Positions 17,372 through 27,600 of a stretch of 64,000 bases of DNA are shown here, piece by piece. Under the pieces are notes generated by a model. The model did not search any database. It worked only from the letters and a program-made list of their open reading frames with translations, and was not told the DNA's origin. The number at the start of each line of letters is the position of its first letter. Positions within the stretch are counted from its first letter, which is position 1. The translations under genes and the position numbers were made by a program. The stretch spans positions 1-64,000 of the forward strand of contig NZ_JAUNXI010000003.1 of the NCBI RefSeq assembly GCF_030539875.1. The letters are read 5' to 3'. This stretch comes from Methanobrevibacter sp. (GTDB taxonomy: Archaea; Methanobacteriota; Methanobacteria; Methanobacteriales; Methanobacteriaceae).

Positions 17372-18340
17372 ATGATTCTAGTTACTGGTGGAGCAGGTTA
17401 TATTGGTTCCCATACAAATAAAGCATTGCATGAGGCAGGTTATGATACTGTTGTAGTGGATAATCTGTCTAAGGGTTATGAAAACTTTGTTAAATGGGGA
17501 CACTTTGAAAACTGTGATTTTGGAAGTAAAAATCTAAGGGAAGTTTTTGAAAAATATGATATAGATGGTGTTATTCACTTTGCTGCATTTTCATCAGTGG
17601 CAGAATCAGTTCAGCTACCTCAAAAATATTTTAAAAATAATTATAAAAACACTTTAAATCTTTTACAAATAATGAGAGAATTTGGTGTTGATAAATTTAT
17701 TTTATCTTCAACTGCTGCTGTATACGGTAATCCTAAAAATGTTCCGATTACCGAAAATCAGGACTTAAAACCAATCAATCCTTATGGACACTCTAAATTT
17801 ATCACTGAAAAAGCTCTTGAAAGGGAAGCTGAAAAAGGTGATTTTAATTTTGTATCATTAAGATACTTTAATGCGGCAGGTAGTGATTTTGACTGTGAGA
17901 TTGGAGAATTGCATGACCCAGAAACTCATCTGATTCCGTTGATACTGGATGCAGCTATTGGAAAACGTGAAAGCATTTCTATTTTTGGTGATGATTATAA
18001 TACTCCTGATGGAACTTGTATTCGCGATTATATTCATGTCAATGATTTGGCTGATGCTCACATCAAAGCATATGAATATTTATGCAAAGAAAATGAATCC
18101 AATATCTTCAATCTTGGAAATGGTAAGGGATATTCCGTTCTTGAAGTAATTGATATGTGCCGGAAAGTAACTGGCTGTGATTTTGAAGTTAAAATTGATA
18201 ATCGTCGTGAAGGCGATCCGGATATACTGGTTGCTGATTCAACTAAAATTAAGGAAAAGTTAGGTTGGACTCCTAAATATAATTTAGAGGAAATTGTCGA
18301 GTCTGCTTGGAAATGGCATGAAAAAATGAATGGGATTTAA
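17372..18340 (+). CDS. galE: UDP-glucose 4-epimerase
   Basis: A 322-residue extended short-chain dehydrogenase that interconverts UDP-glucose and UDP-galactose. It has the NAD motif TGGAGYIGSH at the start, the catalytic Ser-Thr in LSSTAAVYGN and the YGHSK (YxxxK) pair. The end WTPKYNLEEIVESAWKWHEKM is typical of GalE. The ATG at 17372 follows AAGGTG; an in-frame TTG directly before it is not needed. It begins 11 bp after the lipid reductase stop. A role in glycans or glycolipids is plausible from context. Confidence 0.92.
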   Translation: MILVTGGAGYIGSHTNKALHEAGYDTVVVDNLSKGYENFVKWGHFENCDFGSKNLREVFEKYDIDGVIHFAAFSSVAESVQLPQKYFKNNYKNTLNLLQIMREFGVDKFILSSTAAVYGNPKNVPITENQDLKPINPYGHSKFITEKALEREAEKGDFNFVSLRYFNAAGSDFDCEIGELHDPETHLIPLILDAAIGKRESISIFGDDYNTPDGTCIRDYIHVNDLADAHIKAYEYLCKENESNIFNLGNGKGYSVLEVIDMCRKVTGCDFEVKIDNRREGDPDILVADSTKIKEKLGWTPKYNLEEIVESAWKWHEKMNGI

Positions 18341-18393
18341 CCAGTAATCATAAAATTTGCATATATCAGGTATTTAATTATAAAACTGTAATG

Positions 18394-18432
18394 GGCATTA
18401 TTTTGATAATGCCAATAATTTAATTTTTTTTT
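18394..18432 (+). terminator. Terminator after galE
   Basis: An 8-bp stem GGCATTAT / ATAATGCC with a TTTG loop (18394-18413), followed by a T-run at 18424-18432. It closes the ferredoxin, lipid reductase and galE operon before the purF promoter (TTTATACT at about 18462). Confidence 0.75.
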
Positions 18433-18514
18433 GTGACTGATTTTATTAAAACAATTATTATTTTATACTAGTTAAAATATAATTATAAATATATTATTAT
18501 TAAGGAGTTAGCAA

Positions 18515-19936
18515 ATGCAAGGAGAGATGGAAGATAAGTGTGGTATTGTTGGAATCCATTGCAATGATGAATCCAGAAATGTCGCATCTTTTGTTTATTA
18601 TTGTTTGTATGCTTTACAGCACAGAGGTCAAGAATCAGCAGGAATAGCTACTTTTAATCCAAATAAAGGATTAAATTATTATTGTGGTATGGGTTTAATA
18701 ACTGATGTTTTTAAAGATTATGAAATTCAGAATCTTAAAGGAAACATGGCTATTGGGCATGTTAGATATTCAACAACCGGCCAATCAAGGCTTGAAAATT
18801 CACAACCATTTGTAACTGATTTTGATGATGGATTTATTGCAATGGCTCATAATGGGGATATAGTAAACTCTGATGTGTTAAGAAAAGAGTTAATAAAAGA
18901 CGGTTATGAGTTCAAATCAGATACTGATTCTGAAGTGATTTGTTACATGCTTAAAAAAGAGCATCATGATAATAATAAAAATATTATTGATTCTATTGAA
19001 TCTGTTTCTAAAAGGCTTGTAGGATCTTATGCTTTGACTATTTTAGTCAATGGTGATTTATATGCTGTTCGCGATCCTATGGGAATAAAACCTCTTGCAC
19101 TTGCAAAAAGAGAAGATAAATTTATTCTTGCTTCTGAAACTGTTGCATTTGATGTGATTAATGCAAAATATATCCGGGATATTGAACCTGGTGAAATAGT
19201 ATACTTTGAAGGTGATGAAGTAAAATCCTACATGTTGGAATCTGCAGGGACCTGTAAAATTTCACACTGTATGTTTGAATATGTGTACTTCGCAAGACCT
19301 GACAGTAATATTGATGGAATCAATGTTTATGAAAGTAGAGTTAATATTGGCCGTCAACTGCATGAATTATATCCTATTGATGCTGATGTTGTAATTCCAG
19401 TACCTGATTCTTCGATTCCTGCAGCTATTGGATACTCAAGAGCTTCCGGAATTCCATACGGTGAAGGATTAATTAAAAACAGGTATGTCGGACGTACATT
19501 TATCATGCCAACTCAGGAAGAACGTGAGTTAGCAGTCAGGCTTAAATTAAATCCAATTAAAGATGCTATTAAAGGCAAAAAGATTATTTTAATAGATGAT
19601 AGTATTGTAAGAGGAACCACCTCTAAAAAATTATTGGACCTTGTAAAAGAAGCAGAACCTGCTGAAATCCACTTTTTGGTAGGTTGCCCTCCGGTAATTT
19701 CCCCTTGTTTTTATGGTGTGGCAATGGCGACAAAAAAAGAGTTAATTGCGGCTAATTATTCTATTGAAGAGATTAAAAATCAGCTTGAGATTGATACATT
19801 AGGTTATATTACTCTTGAAGCTTTAGTTGAAGCTATTGGAATGCCTAAAGAGGATTTGTGTTTGGGATGTATAAATGAGGAATATCCTACTGAGATTCCA
19901 GACGGTCTTGAAGCTGAAACTTACTACAAACCTTAG
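18515..19936 (+). CDS. purF: Amidophosphoribosyltransferase, first purine step
   Basis: A 473-residue enzyme that makes phosphoribosylamine from PRPP and glutamine. The N-terminal nucleophile cysteine is Cys9 after an 8-residue propeptide (MQGEMEDK then CGIVGI), which must be removed. The glutaminase part shows HRGQESAG and GHVRYSTTGQ; the PRPP loop is ILIDDSIVRGTTS; cysteines near the end (CLGCINEEYPTE) resemble the Fe-S ligands of the bacterial enzyme. The start is supported by AAGGAG (18502-18507), 7 nt upstream. Confidence 0.97.
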   Translation: MQGEMEDKCGIVGIHCNDESRNVASFVYYCLYALQHRGQESAGIATFNPNKGLNYYCGMGLITDVFKDYEIQNLKGNMAIGHVRYSTTGQSRLENSQPFVTDFDDGFIAMAHNGDIVNSDVLRKELIKDGYEFKSDTDSEVICYMLKKEHHDNNKNIIDSIESVSKRLVGSYALTILVNGDLYAVRDPMGIKPLALAKREDKFILASETVAFDVINAKYIRDIEPGEIVYFEGDEVKSYMLESAGTCKISHCMFEYVYFARPDSNIDGINVYESRVNIGRQLHELYPIDADVVIPVPDSSIPAAIGYSRASGIPYGEGLIKNRYVGRTFIMPTQEERELAVRLKLNPIKDAIKGKKIILIDDSIVRGTTSKKLLDLVKEAEPAEIHFLVGCPPVISPCFYGVAMATKKELIAANYSIEEIKNQLEIDTLGYITLEALVEAIGMPKEDLCLGCINEEYPTEIPDGLEAETYYKP

Positions 19937-19942
19937 ATATTT

Positions 19943-21190
19943 ATGGTTGAACTATTAGCTCCTGCCGGAAATTTCATTTCGCTTCGTGCTGTTTTAGAAA
20001 ATGGCGCTGATGCTGTTTACTTTGGCCTTGACGATTTTAATATGAGGGCCAATGCCAAAAATTTTGCACTGGACGATTTAAGTGATGTGTCCAAAACGGC
20101 TCAGGAATATGGGGCTAAAACCTATTTGTGCACCAACACAATTTTAAACGAGAAATCGGCTTGTAAGCTTGACAGCAATCTTGAGGTTATTTCATCATCT
20201 GAAATAGACGGACTTATTTTATCTGATATAGGATTGATTGAAAATACTGTTTCTCATGATCTTGAAGCACATATCAGTGTTCAGGAAAATGTTACCAATT
20301 CCTATACTTTGAAAACCCTTAAGAAATTAGGTGCCAAAAGGGCAATTCTTTCACGGGAACTTTCATTAAAAGAAATTGGTGAAATAACTGAAAAATCACC
20401 GATTGAAACAGAAATTTTTATTCATGGTGCTATCTGCATGGCGATTTCCGGGCGCTGCTTTTTAAGTTATGGTCTTTATGGTAGAAGCGCTAATTGTGGA
20501 GATTGCTTACAGCCATGTCGCAAGAATTGGACATTAACTTATGAGGATGGTGAAGATAGTGTTGTAAACTTTTCAGATGTTGAGGATGAAAGTTTTATTG
20601 TTGCCAAAAGTGATGATGAAAGTTATAGGACTAACTTTTTTTCACCTAAAGACATGTGCATGATTGAATATATTCCGGAACTTATGAAAAGTGGTGTTGC
20701 TTCATTTAAAATTGAAGGAAGATCTAGAAGTCCTGATTACGGCGCAAATGTTACTGGAATTTACAGACAAGCCATTGACAGTTATAATGATAATCCATTA
20801 AATTATAAAGTTAAGGATGAATGGATGGACGGGCTTAAAAGTGTTTTCAATCGTGGATTTGATACTAATTTTTATTTTTACACTCCATTCGAGACAAGCG
20901 AGGATAATCAATCTAAATATATTAAAAAAGATATTGGTCAGGTTGTAAATTATTATAATAAAGTTAATGCAGCAGAACTTAGAATCTGGGATGATTTAAA
21001 ACTTGGTGATAAAATATTAATTCAGGGCAGAACTACCGGATCCATTGCCCATACAATAGATTCTATGCAAATTGAAGGCAAAACCGTTGAAAGCGTTAAG
21101 AAAGGTTCAAATGTAGCAATTGCAATTACAACAAAAGTAAGGGAGAATGATTTTGTTTATAAGTTAGTTGAGAGGAATGCCAATGATTAA
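19943..21190 (+). CDS. Peptidase U32 family protein
   Basis: A 415-residue U32-family protein. It starts MVELLAPAGNFISLRAVLENGADAVYFG, the family signature, and holds the cysteine cluster SGRCFLSYGLYGRSANCGDC with PCRK, thought to hold an Fe-S cluster in related RNA-hydroxylating members (RlhA, TrhP). A C-terminal beta domain covers about 320-415. In spite of the name, many U32 proteins modify RNA and are not proteases; the substrate here is unknown. The stop lies 7 nt inside the next gene. Confidence 0.85.
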   Translation: MVELLAPAGNFISLRAVLENGADAVYFGLDDFNMRANAKNFALDDLSDVSKTAQEYGAKTYLCTNTILNEKSACKLDSNLEVISSSEIDGLILSDIGLIENTVSHDLEAHISVQENVTNSYTLKTLKKLGAKRAILSRELSLKEIGEITEKSPIETEIFIHGAICMAISGRCFLSYGLYGRSANCGDCLQPCRKNWTLTYEDGEDSVVNFSDVEDESFIVAKSDDESYRTNFFSPKDMCMIEYIPELMKSGVASFKIEGRSRSPDYGANVTGIYRQAIDSYNDNPLNYKVKDEWMDGLKSVFNRGFDTNFYFYTPFETSEDNQSKYIKKDIGQVVNYYNKVNAAELRIWDDLKLGDKILIQGRTTGSIAHTIDSMQIEGKTVESVKKGSNVAIAITTKVRENDFVYKLVERNAND

Positions 21191-21977
21191 AAAAATAGCT
21201 ATTTATGGAAAGGGTGGAATCGGAAAAAGCACTACTGTAGCCAATCTATCTGCCATATGGGCTAATGATGATTTAAATTGCCTTGTAATCGGTTGTGATC
21301 CTAAGGCAGACACAACACGTACATTATATGGTTCAAGAATTCCGACTGTTGTTAATACTTTAAAGAATAATAGAAAACCTCAAATTGATGATTTGGTTTT
21401 TAAAGGATTTAAAGACATTTTATGCGTTGAAAGCGGAGGTCCGGAACCTGGTGTGGGTTGTGCCGGACGTGGTGTTATTGTTGCTATGAAACGCCTTGAA
21501 AACTTAGGTGTTTTTGACCAGGATCTTGATGTTGTAGTTTATGATGTATTGGGGGATGTAGTTTGCGGGGGTTTTTCAGTTCCTCTCCGTGAAAAATATG
21601 CTGATGAGGTAGTAATTGTGACTTCAGGTGAATATATGGCATTATATGCTGCAAATAATATTGTAAAGGGTGTTAAAAAACTTAAAGGCAACTTAAGCGG
21701 TATTGTTTGTAATTGCAGAAATGTTGAAAATGAGGAACGTATTGTCAATGACTTTGCCGAAAAGATTGGTACACAAGTTATTGGTACTATTCATAGAAGC
21801 AATTTAATTCAAGAGGCTGAATTAGATGCAAAAACCGTTGTAGAAAAATACCCGAACAGCAAGGAAGCACAAGAATACAGGAGTCTTGCTTCAAATATAA
21901 TGTCTAATGAAAATGTGTCAACTCCAGAACCTATGGATGATGAGGAATTCGAAGCATTTTTTAAATCATACCTGTGA
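21183..21977 (+). CDS. cfbC: NifH-like reductase, CfbC type (coenzyme F430 synthesis)
   Basis: A 264-residue NifH-family ATPase. It has the P-loop GKGGIGKST (9-17), switch I GCDPKADTT, the ESGGPEPGVGCAGRG loop with Cys93 and the DVLGDVVCGGF loop with Cys128. The two cysteines bind the shared [4Fe-4S] cluster of the dimer. No nitrogenase genes accompany it, and sequence and setting fit CfbC, which feeds electrons to CfbD to close the F430 ring system. A different NifH-like role cannot be excluded. The ATG at 21183 is preferred because AGAGGA lies 6 nt upstream; the gene overlaps the U32 stop. Confidence 0.72.
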   Translation: MIKKIAIYGKGGIGKSTTVANLSAIWANDDLNCLVIGCDPKADTTRTLYGSRIPTVVNTLKNNRKPQIDDLVFKGFKDILCVESGGPEPGVGCAGRGVIVAMKRLENLGVFDQDLDVVVYDVLGDVVCGGFSVPLREKYADEVVIVTSGEYMALYAANNIVKGVKKLKGNLSGIVCNCRNVENEERIVNDFAEKIGTQVIGTIHRSNLIQEAELDAKTVVEKYPNSKEAQEYRSLASNIMSNENVSTPEPMDDEEFEAFFKSYL

Positions 21978-21982
21978 TTAAT

Positions 21983-22462
21983 ATGTACTACTCAACTGAT
22001 TATTCCTCTCCCCTTGGTGAAATGCTAATTGTAAGTGATGGTGAAGCTATTTGTGGGGTTTGGTTTTACAATCAAAAATTTTTTAAAAACGGCATAACTG
22101 ATGCAATCGAAAATGATGATTTGCCTATTTTTAAAAAGGTTAAAAAATGGTTTGATGATTATTTCAATGGCAAAAATCCTGAAATTAACTTTAAACTAAA
22201 CCCCCTGGGCAGTGAATTTAGACTTGAAGTTTGGAAAATCTTGTCTCAGATTCCTTACGGTGAGACATTGACCTATGGGGAGATTGCATCTGAAATTTCA
22301 AATACAATGTCTGCTCAGGCTGTTGGAGGAGCAGTTGGACAGAATCCAATTTCTATTTTAATTCCATGTCATCGCGTTTTAGGTGCAGATGGAAAACTTA
22401 CAGGTTATGCCGGTGGCTTGGATAAAAAGATTGAATTGTTAAGATTAGAAAAGATAATATGA
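21983..22462 (+). CDS. ogt: Methylated-DNA-protein-cysteine methyltransferase
   Basis: A 159-residue DNA repair protein that takes the methyl group from O6-methylguanine onto its own cysteine. The active-site motif IPCHRVLGADG has Cys129, and the helix-turn-helix finger TYGEIASEISN precedes it. The ATG at 21983 follows TGTGAT, which also contains an in-frame GTG 3 codons earlier. It follows the CfbC-like gene by 5 bp and overlaps the next gene by 4 bp (a TTG-less join at ATGA), so it is part of a tight operon. Confidence 0.93.
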   Translation: MYYSTDYSSPLGEMLIVSDGEAICGVWFYNQKFFKNGITDAIENDDLPIFKKVKKWFDDYFNGKNPEINFKLNPLGSEFRLEVWKILSQIPYGETLTYGEIASEISNTMSAQAVGGAVGQNPISILIPCHRVLGADGKLTGYAGGLDKKIELLRLEKII

Positions 22463-22986
22463 ATTTGCCGCTTAATATCCTCATAGGTAATGCAGTATCA
22501 TTAATTGCAGGTATTTTCATTATACTTAGCATGTGTGTTAACGATGAGAAAGATGTATACAAGTATCAGTTTTTCAATGCTTTCATTTTAATAATTTCAT
22601 CAGTATTTTTCTTATCATGGACAGGTGTTGTAACTATGGCTATTGCAGCGTCAAGAAATGCAATGGTTTACTATGACAGATTGACCTTTAAATGGACAAT
22701 CTTTTTTATCATTATTTCGGTTTCTCTTGGCTGGCTGGTAAATACAATGGGTATTGTTGGTTTATTGCCCATTGTTGCAATTGTCCAGATTACATTATGC
22801 AATTACTATCTAAAAACCATAAAACCGATTAAAACAAGTTTTATTGTAAATAGTGCGATTTATGTAATTTATTTTTTGGCTATTTTAGATTTTTCATCAG
22901 CAGTTATTGAATTCATTACAGCATTAATCGGTGTTGTTTCATTATTTAGATTAATTTTTGCTGATTTAAATTTAGTTAGTCATTAA
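22459..22986 (+). CDS. YgjV-like integral membrane protein
   Basis: A 175-residue protein, nearly all membrane helix (about six), with FIILSMCVNDEKDVYKYQFF between the first two. This is the pattern of the YgjV family of inner-membrane proteins, whose role is unknown. It overlaps the ogt stop by 4 bp. No charged substrate site can be seen. Confidence 0.75.
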   Translation: MNLPLNILIGNAVSLIAGIFIILSMCVNDEKDVYKYQFFNAFILIISSVFFLSWTGVVTMAIAASRNAMVYYDRLTFKWTIFFIIISVSLGWLVNTMGIVGLLPIVAIVQITLCNYYLKTIKPIKTSFIVNSAIYVIYFLAILDFSSAVIEFITALIGVVSLFRLIFADLNLVSH

Positions 22987-23043
22987 CTATTTTTATCATG
23001 ATGGATATATTTTGATTTGATAAAATAAAAGGTAGGGGTAACG

Positions 23044-23394
23044 GTGTTATTTGTACAATATCCAAAATGTTCCACATCAAGAAAAGCTATGAAATGGTTA
23101 GACGAACACAATATAGAATACGAATTAAGGCATATTGTAGAAGATAATCCTAAAGAGGATGAACTTGAAGAATGGTATAATAAATCTGATCTGCCTTTAA
23201 AAAGATTTTTCAACACCAGCGGCAAGATATACAGAGAAAATAAAATAAAAGATAAACTTCCTGAAATGTCTCAAAAAGATCAGTTCAAACTTTTAGCCAC
23301 AGATGGAATGCTTGTTAAAAGGCCAATTGTTGTAGATGATGATTTTGTGTTGGTTGGATTTAAAGTTAAAGAATGGGAAGAAAAACTGTTATAA
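23044..23394 (+). CDS. ArsC/Spx-family thioredoxin-fold protein
   Basis: A 116-residue protein of the ArsC/Spx/MgsR family. The start LFVQYPKCSTSRKAMKWLDE keeps one cysteine in the CxxS-type loop and lacks the CxxC of Spx. The RP segment (KRPIVVDDDFVLVGFK) is the conserved cis-proline end. Such proteins may act as glutaredoxin-coupled arsenate reductases; no ars genes lie near, so the substrate is uncertain. The start codon is GTG at 23044. Confidence 0.85.
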   Translation: MLFVQYPKCSTSRKAMKWLDEHNIEYELRHIVEDNPKEDELEEWYNKSDLPLKRFFNTSGKIYRENKIKDKLPEMSQKDQFKLLATDGMLVKRPIVVDDDFVLVGFKVKEWEEKLL

Positions 23395-23761
23395 TCTTTT
23401 AAATTAAAAAAAATAGAATAATGGCAATGATAATTATATCATGCCGAAAATGAGAGATGGCTTTTTGTATTAATTCTTTAGGGAATATTTTGGGATTGGT
23501 ATTTTAAGCTCAACGCTTTTTTCAAAAAAGTCTTGAAATCACATGATTATATTTTTTTTATTTGCTTTATTTTCTATTGGGAGGAAAATGGAGGGTCATG
23601 TTCATTCACAGGTTTTTTGATTTATCACCATCTCTTCAATACATCTATTGGACAAATCATATTTAAATGCTTTTGGTAACCATTTGCTCACCATAATCAT
23701 TAACTTTAAATATTTAAAAAATAATTATTTATTAAATAATAAATTTATTGGAGGGTTTATT
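23395..23761. other. Intergenic region between ArsC-like and HxlR genes
   Basis: About 367 bp with no supported gene. It holds a hairpin GGCA-(A)-TGATA / TATCA-TGCC (23423-23445) that may end the upstream operon, a short frame near 23588 that lacks family evidence, and a TATA-like TTTAAATA at 23706-23713. An AT-only inverted repeat ATTATTTA/TAAATAAT follows just before the HxlR ribosome binding site. Confidence 0.6.
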
Positions 23762-24133
23762 GTGAATGCAAATGCTCAATTAAATAGTTTCCCAATAGAT
23801 AATGTTATTCAATTAATTCGAAAAAAATGGGTTGTGCAAATCATAAACGATTTATTTTTTGGCAAATCCCGTTTCCATGAATTTAAAGAAGATAAACCTA
23901 AATTATCCAATAGAGTTTTAAGCAGTTGTCTTAAAGATATGGAGGATAATGGTTTAATTAAGCGCATAGCTGACAAATATGATAAAAAGAATGTTAGATA
24001 TTATCTGACTGAAAAGGGTCGGTCATTAAATAAGATAATGTATGAAATGGCAATATTCAGTGTTGACCGTGAAAACTATACTGATAAAACTAAAACAGAA
24101 CTTAAGTCTGTTTTTAGGGAAAAATTATTATAA
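23762..24133 (+). CDS. HxlR-family winged-helix regulator
   Basis: A 123-residue HxlR-type DNA-binding protein. The core runs IRKKWVVQIINDLFFGKSRFHEFKED, then the recognition helix SNRVLSSCLKDMEDNGLI and the wing KRIADKYDKKNVRYYLTEKG. The start is GTG at 23762, 6 nt after GGAGGG (23750-23755); a longer frame from 23648 would add 38 residues with no family match. There is no cysteine near the usual redox position, so a redox-sensing role is not indicated. It stands alone; the target is not evident. Confidence 0.88.
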   Translation: MNANAQLNSFPIDNVIQLIRKKWVVQIINDLFFGKSRFHEFKEDKPKLSNRVLSSCLKDMEDNGLIKRIADKYDKKNVRYYLTEKGRSLNKIMYEMAIFSVDRENYTDKTKTELKSVFREKLL

Positions 24134-24698
24134 TCTGTTGTAGTGATTGGACCTTCAATAATGTAAAATTAATTTAATTTTACATTTTTTTTCTATTTTT
24201 TTTAGACTTATTTTTTATAACTTTTTAAATGTTTTTGTCCATGTTTTATACACAAAATCCGGTTCAAAAATTGTTTTATTTTGGATTTTTAATATTTTTA
24301 TAGCTTTTTGATTATTTGACCTTATTTTTAAATGTTAGTGATTATATGTATTGTTTTTTACTATAACTTAAATGAAATCAATGATTTTAGATTAAATAGC
24401 TTATAATCACATGTTATTTTATATAATGGGTCTTGTACTTACTGTTTGTAATTTGATATAATCTGTTATCTTAATATTTCATTTCATATACTTTAAAATT
24501 TTTATAGCTAGATTCATATTCATTTGTTCTTAATATCTTATTTTTATTATATTTTAACCTTATTTTTAAAAATTAGACTCATTTAAAGTGTTTTAAGGAA
24601 TAAAAAGCTTTATATAAGATATTTGACTAAACGTATTCTTGAAGTGAGACGGATGTCTCATGGATGAAATAAAAAAATTGTTATGGAGGTAAAATATT
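24134..24698. other. Long AT-rich upstream region of the wall protein
   Basis: 565 bp without a gene. It contains two diverged direct repeats: ATTTTTATAGCT at 24294-24305 and 24498-24509, and ACCTTATTTTTAAA at 24319-24332 and 24557-24570, in the same order. The promoter for the next gene sits at its end. Long AT-rich stretches of this kind are usual before adhesin-like genes in Methanobrevibacter. Confidence 0.5.
24609..24660 (+). promoter_or_regulatory. Promoter and leader hairpin of the wall protein gene
   Basis: TATA TTTATATA at 24609-24616, with the purine-rich AAAAAGC before it as a possible BRE. A perfect stem TGAGAC-GGAT-GTCTCA (24645-24660) starts 36 nt after the first TATA base, close to the expected 5' end of the mRNA. 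A 38-nt gap then leads to the TTG start, with GGAGGT at 24685-24690. Confidence 0.5.
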
Positions 24699-27600
24699 TT
24701 GAACAAACAAATGTTACTTGCATTATTGGTTGCAATGGCTGCTGTATTATCAGCGGGTGCAGTCTCAGCAGGTGATGTAAATGTTACAGATTCATATTCT
24801 GCAAACTTACTTGATAACTCATCTGATATTTCAACCCAAATAGATGATGATGCTGACTCATCTGTGAGTTCTGCATCTGAAGGGACAAATGTTGATAATG
24901 ATTTGTCTGTAGGTGAAGGAGTTTTGGAATCTGGAGAATCAAATAATTTATCGACTAACGCTGAAAATAACTCTTTAAGTGATGGTGCTGATGAAGATGA
25001 TTCATCAAATTTAGAAAACAATAGTTCTCAAACTATTGATGCATCTAATACTGTTACTTCAAAAGATCTTACTAAATATTACAAAGGAAGCAACCAATAC
25101 TATGCAACATTCCTGGATAAGTATGGTAATCCGCTGGTTAATAGTGAAGTTAATATTACTGTTAATGGAGTTACTTATACTAGAATGACTGATGAGTTTG
25201 GGGTTGCTTTTTTAGAAATAAATCTTTACCCAGGATTATACAATATTACATCTGAAAATCCTATTACTGGTTTTAAGCTTATTAATGTCATTAAAGTTTT
25301 ATCTACTGTTAGTTCAAAAGATCTTACTAAGTATTATAAAGGAAGTAATCAATACCAGGCAACTTTTTTAGATGGAAATGGAAATCCATTAGCAAATACT
25401 AATGTTAAAATTTCTGTTAATGGAGTTACATATACTAAAAAGACTAATTCGAAAGGTGTTGCTTCCCTAACCATTAATCTTAATCCTGGAACATATACGA
25501 TTACATCTCAAGATCCTGTTTCCGGTTATAAACTTAAAAATACAATTAAGGTTTTATCCACTATCACTGCAAGTGATATTTCCAAAGTTTACACTGACGG
25601 AAGGCTGTTTTATGCAACATTCTTAAACAGTGAAGGTAAACCTTTAACTAATAAAAATGTTAAGTTTAAGATTAACGGAAAAACATACACTAAGAAAACT
25701 AATGGTAAAGGTGTTGCTAGTCTTTCAATGACCAGTCTCAAGACAGGTACATACAAAATCATTTCTTATAACGTTGACGGTTTAACAAAAACCAACACAG
25801 TTAAAGTAATCAGTAAGACTAGTTCTAAACTTATTTCCAGTAGTTACACATTCTTTGAAAGTGATAAGAAGGTTATTAAAGTTACATTGCATAACGGTTT
25901 AGGTTATGCTCCGGGCAGCGGAAAAGTAATTAAATTCACAATTAACGGTAAAACATATTCTGCAAAGAGTAATAGTGCAGGGGTAGCTTCACTTACATTG
26001 CCTTATTTAAAGGAAGGCACTTATACAGTAAAATACAGTTTTGCAGGAAATATTTTCTATACAGCATCCAGTGCTTCTAATAAAGTATATATATTTTCCA
26101 GTAAAACGCCTAAATTCACTGTTAAAAGTGGAACTACTTTTGGTAAAGGTGCTGATTTACCATTTAAAGTTGCATTAACTTCAGGTAATACGCCTTTAGC
26201 GAAAAAAACTGTTATTTTCACTGTTAATGGTGTGTCATATACTAAAACCACTGATGAGAAGGGAATAGTTTCATTGCCTATTGGTCTAAATCCGGGCAAA
26301 TACACTATAACCTACAAATTTAATGGCGATTCAATATTTAACGCCAAAACTGGATCTTCAACTATCACAACTAAAGAAAGAGTTCCTGTTAATCTTGTTT
26401 GGAAAAGCGGAAATTCCTTCAGCCAGGGTGCACAAACTTACAAAATTTTACTACAGGATAACTCCGGTAAGGCTTTAGGCGGTAAAGTAATTAAACTGAC
26501 TGTTAATTCCAAAACCTATCAGGCTACTACAGCTTCAAATGGATATGCAACATTTAATGTAAATCTTGCAGCTGGAAATTATTCAGTTTCACTTAATTAT
26601 CTTGCAACTGGTGATAATGATTATGCACCTAGTTCTGGTAAGGTTAATATTTCTGTTGATAAAAAACCAAATGATGCTTATGGATATTGGGTTTATGGAC
26701 AAGATATGAAGAGTGTAAGCCTTAATAACTTAGCTTCACAGGGAACTACTGATTTATTCTTAAACTTTAAAGCGATTGAAACTCATGGTCAATCTGTGGT
26801 GGAATCATGGATAGATAATGCTAAAAAGTTAGGAATGAGGGTTCATATTTGGATGCAGGTATTTATGGAAGGTGGAACTTGGACAAATCCTGTTAAGGAC
26901 GGTAAGCCTAATACAGCATTTTTTGAGAAAAAAATAACTGAAGCTCAAAAATATGCAAAAATTAAAGGTATTGCAGGAGTACACCTGGATTATTTAAGAT
27001 ATCCAGGCAATGCTAATGAGACTGTTGGCGGTACTGAAGCTATAAATACTTTTGTTAAAGATATCGTTGGAGCTATTCATAATATTGATTCTAATATTAT
27101 CGTTTCATGTGCATTGATGCCTGAAACTACAAGCAGTGCATATTACTACGGTCAGGATTATTCTGTGATCAGTAAATACATGGATGTAGTTGTTCCAATG
27201 ATTTATAAAGGAAACTACGGCAAAACTTCAGCATGGATTACAACCACTGCAAAATGGTATATTGACAATTCCAAAGGAGCTCAGGTATGGGCAGGTATAC
27301 AGGGATATGTATCTGATTCAAATCCTACCAAACTATCAGCTTCTGCCATTAAAACTGATGCACAGGCTGCATTTAATAGTAAAGCTCCAGGAATAATCAT
27401 ATTCAGATGGGGTACAACTAACTTTGTGGATTTCAATTCATTATCTCAAACATCCTCAAGTGTTAGTGGGTACGTATCAATTGAAGAGATTATAGCTACT
27501 GCAATTAACTTAAAGAATACTATTGATTCAAAAAAAGAAATTCCAAAAACAGTTACTGTTGCAGGAGTAAGTTATTCAATTTCCCAGTTCTTGTATCTGA

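Noticed and set aside
23588-23670. Short frames after GGGAGGAAA near 23580
   Set aside because: They are only 10-22 codons long, without family features, and lie in an intergenic region.
23648-23761. N-terminal extension of the HxlR gene
   Set aside because: The added residues match no family and the ribosome binding site marks the GTG at 23762.
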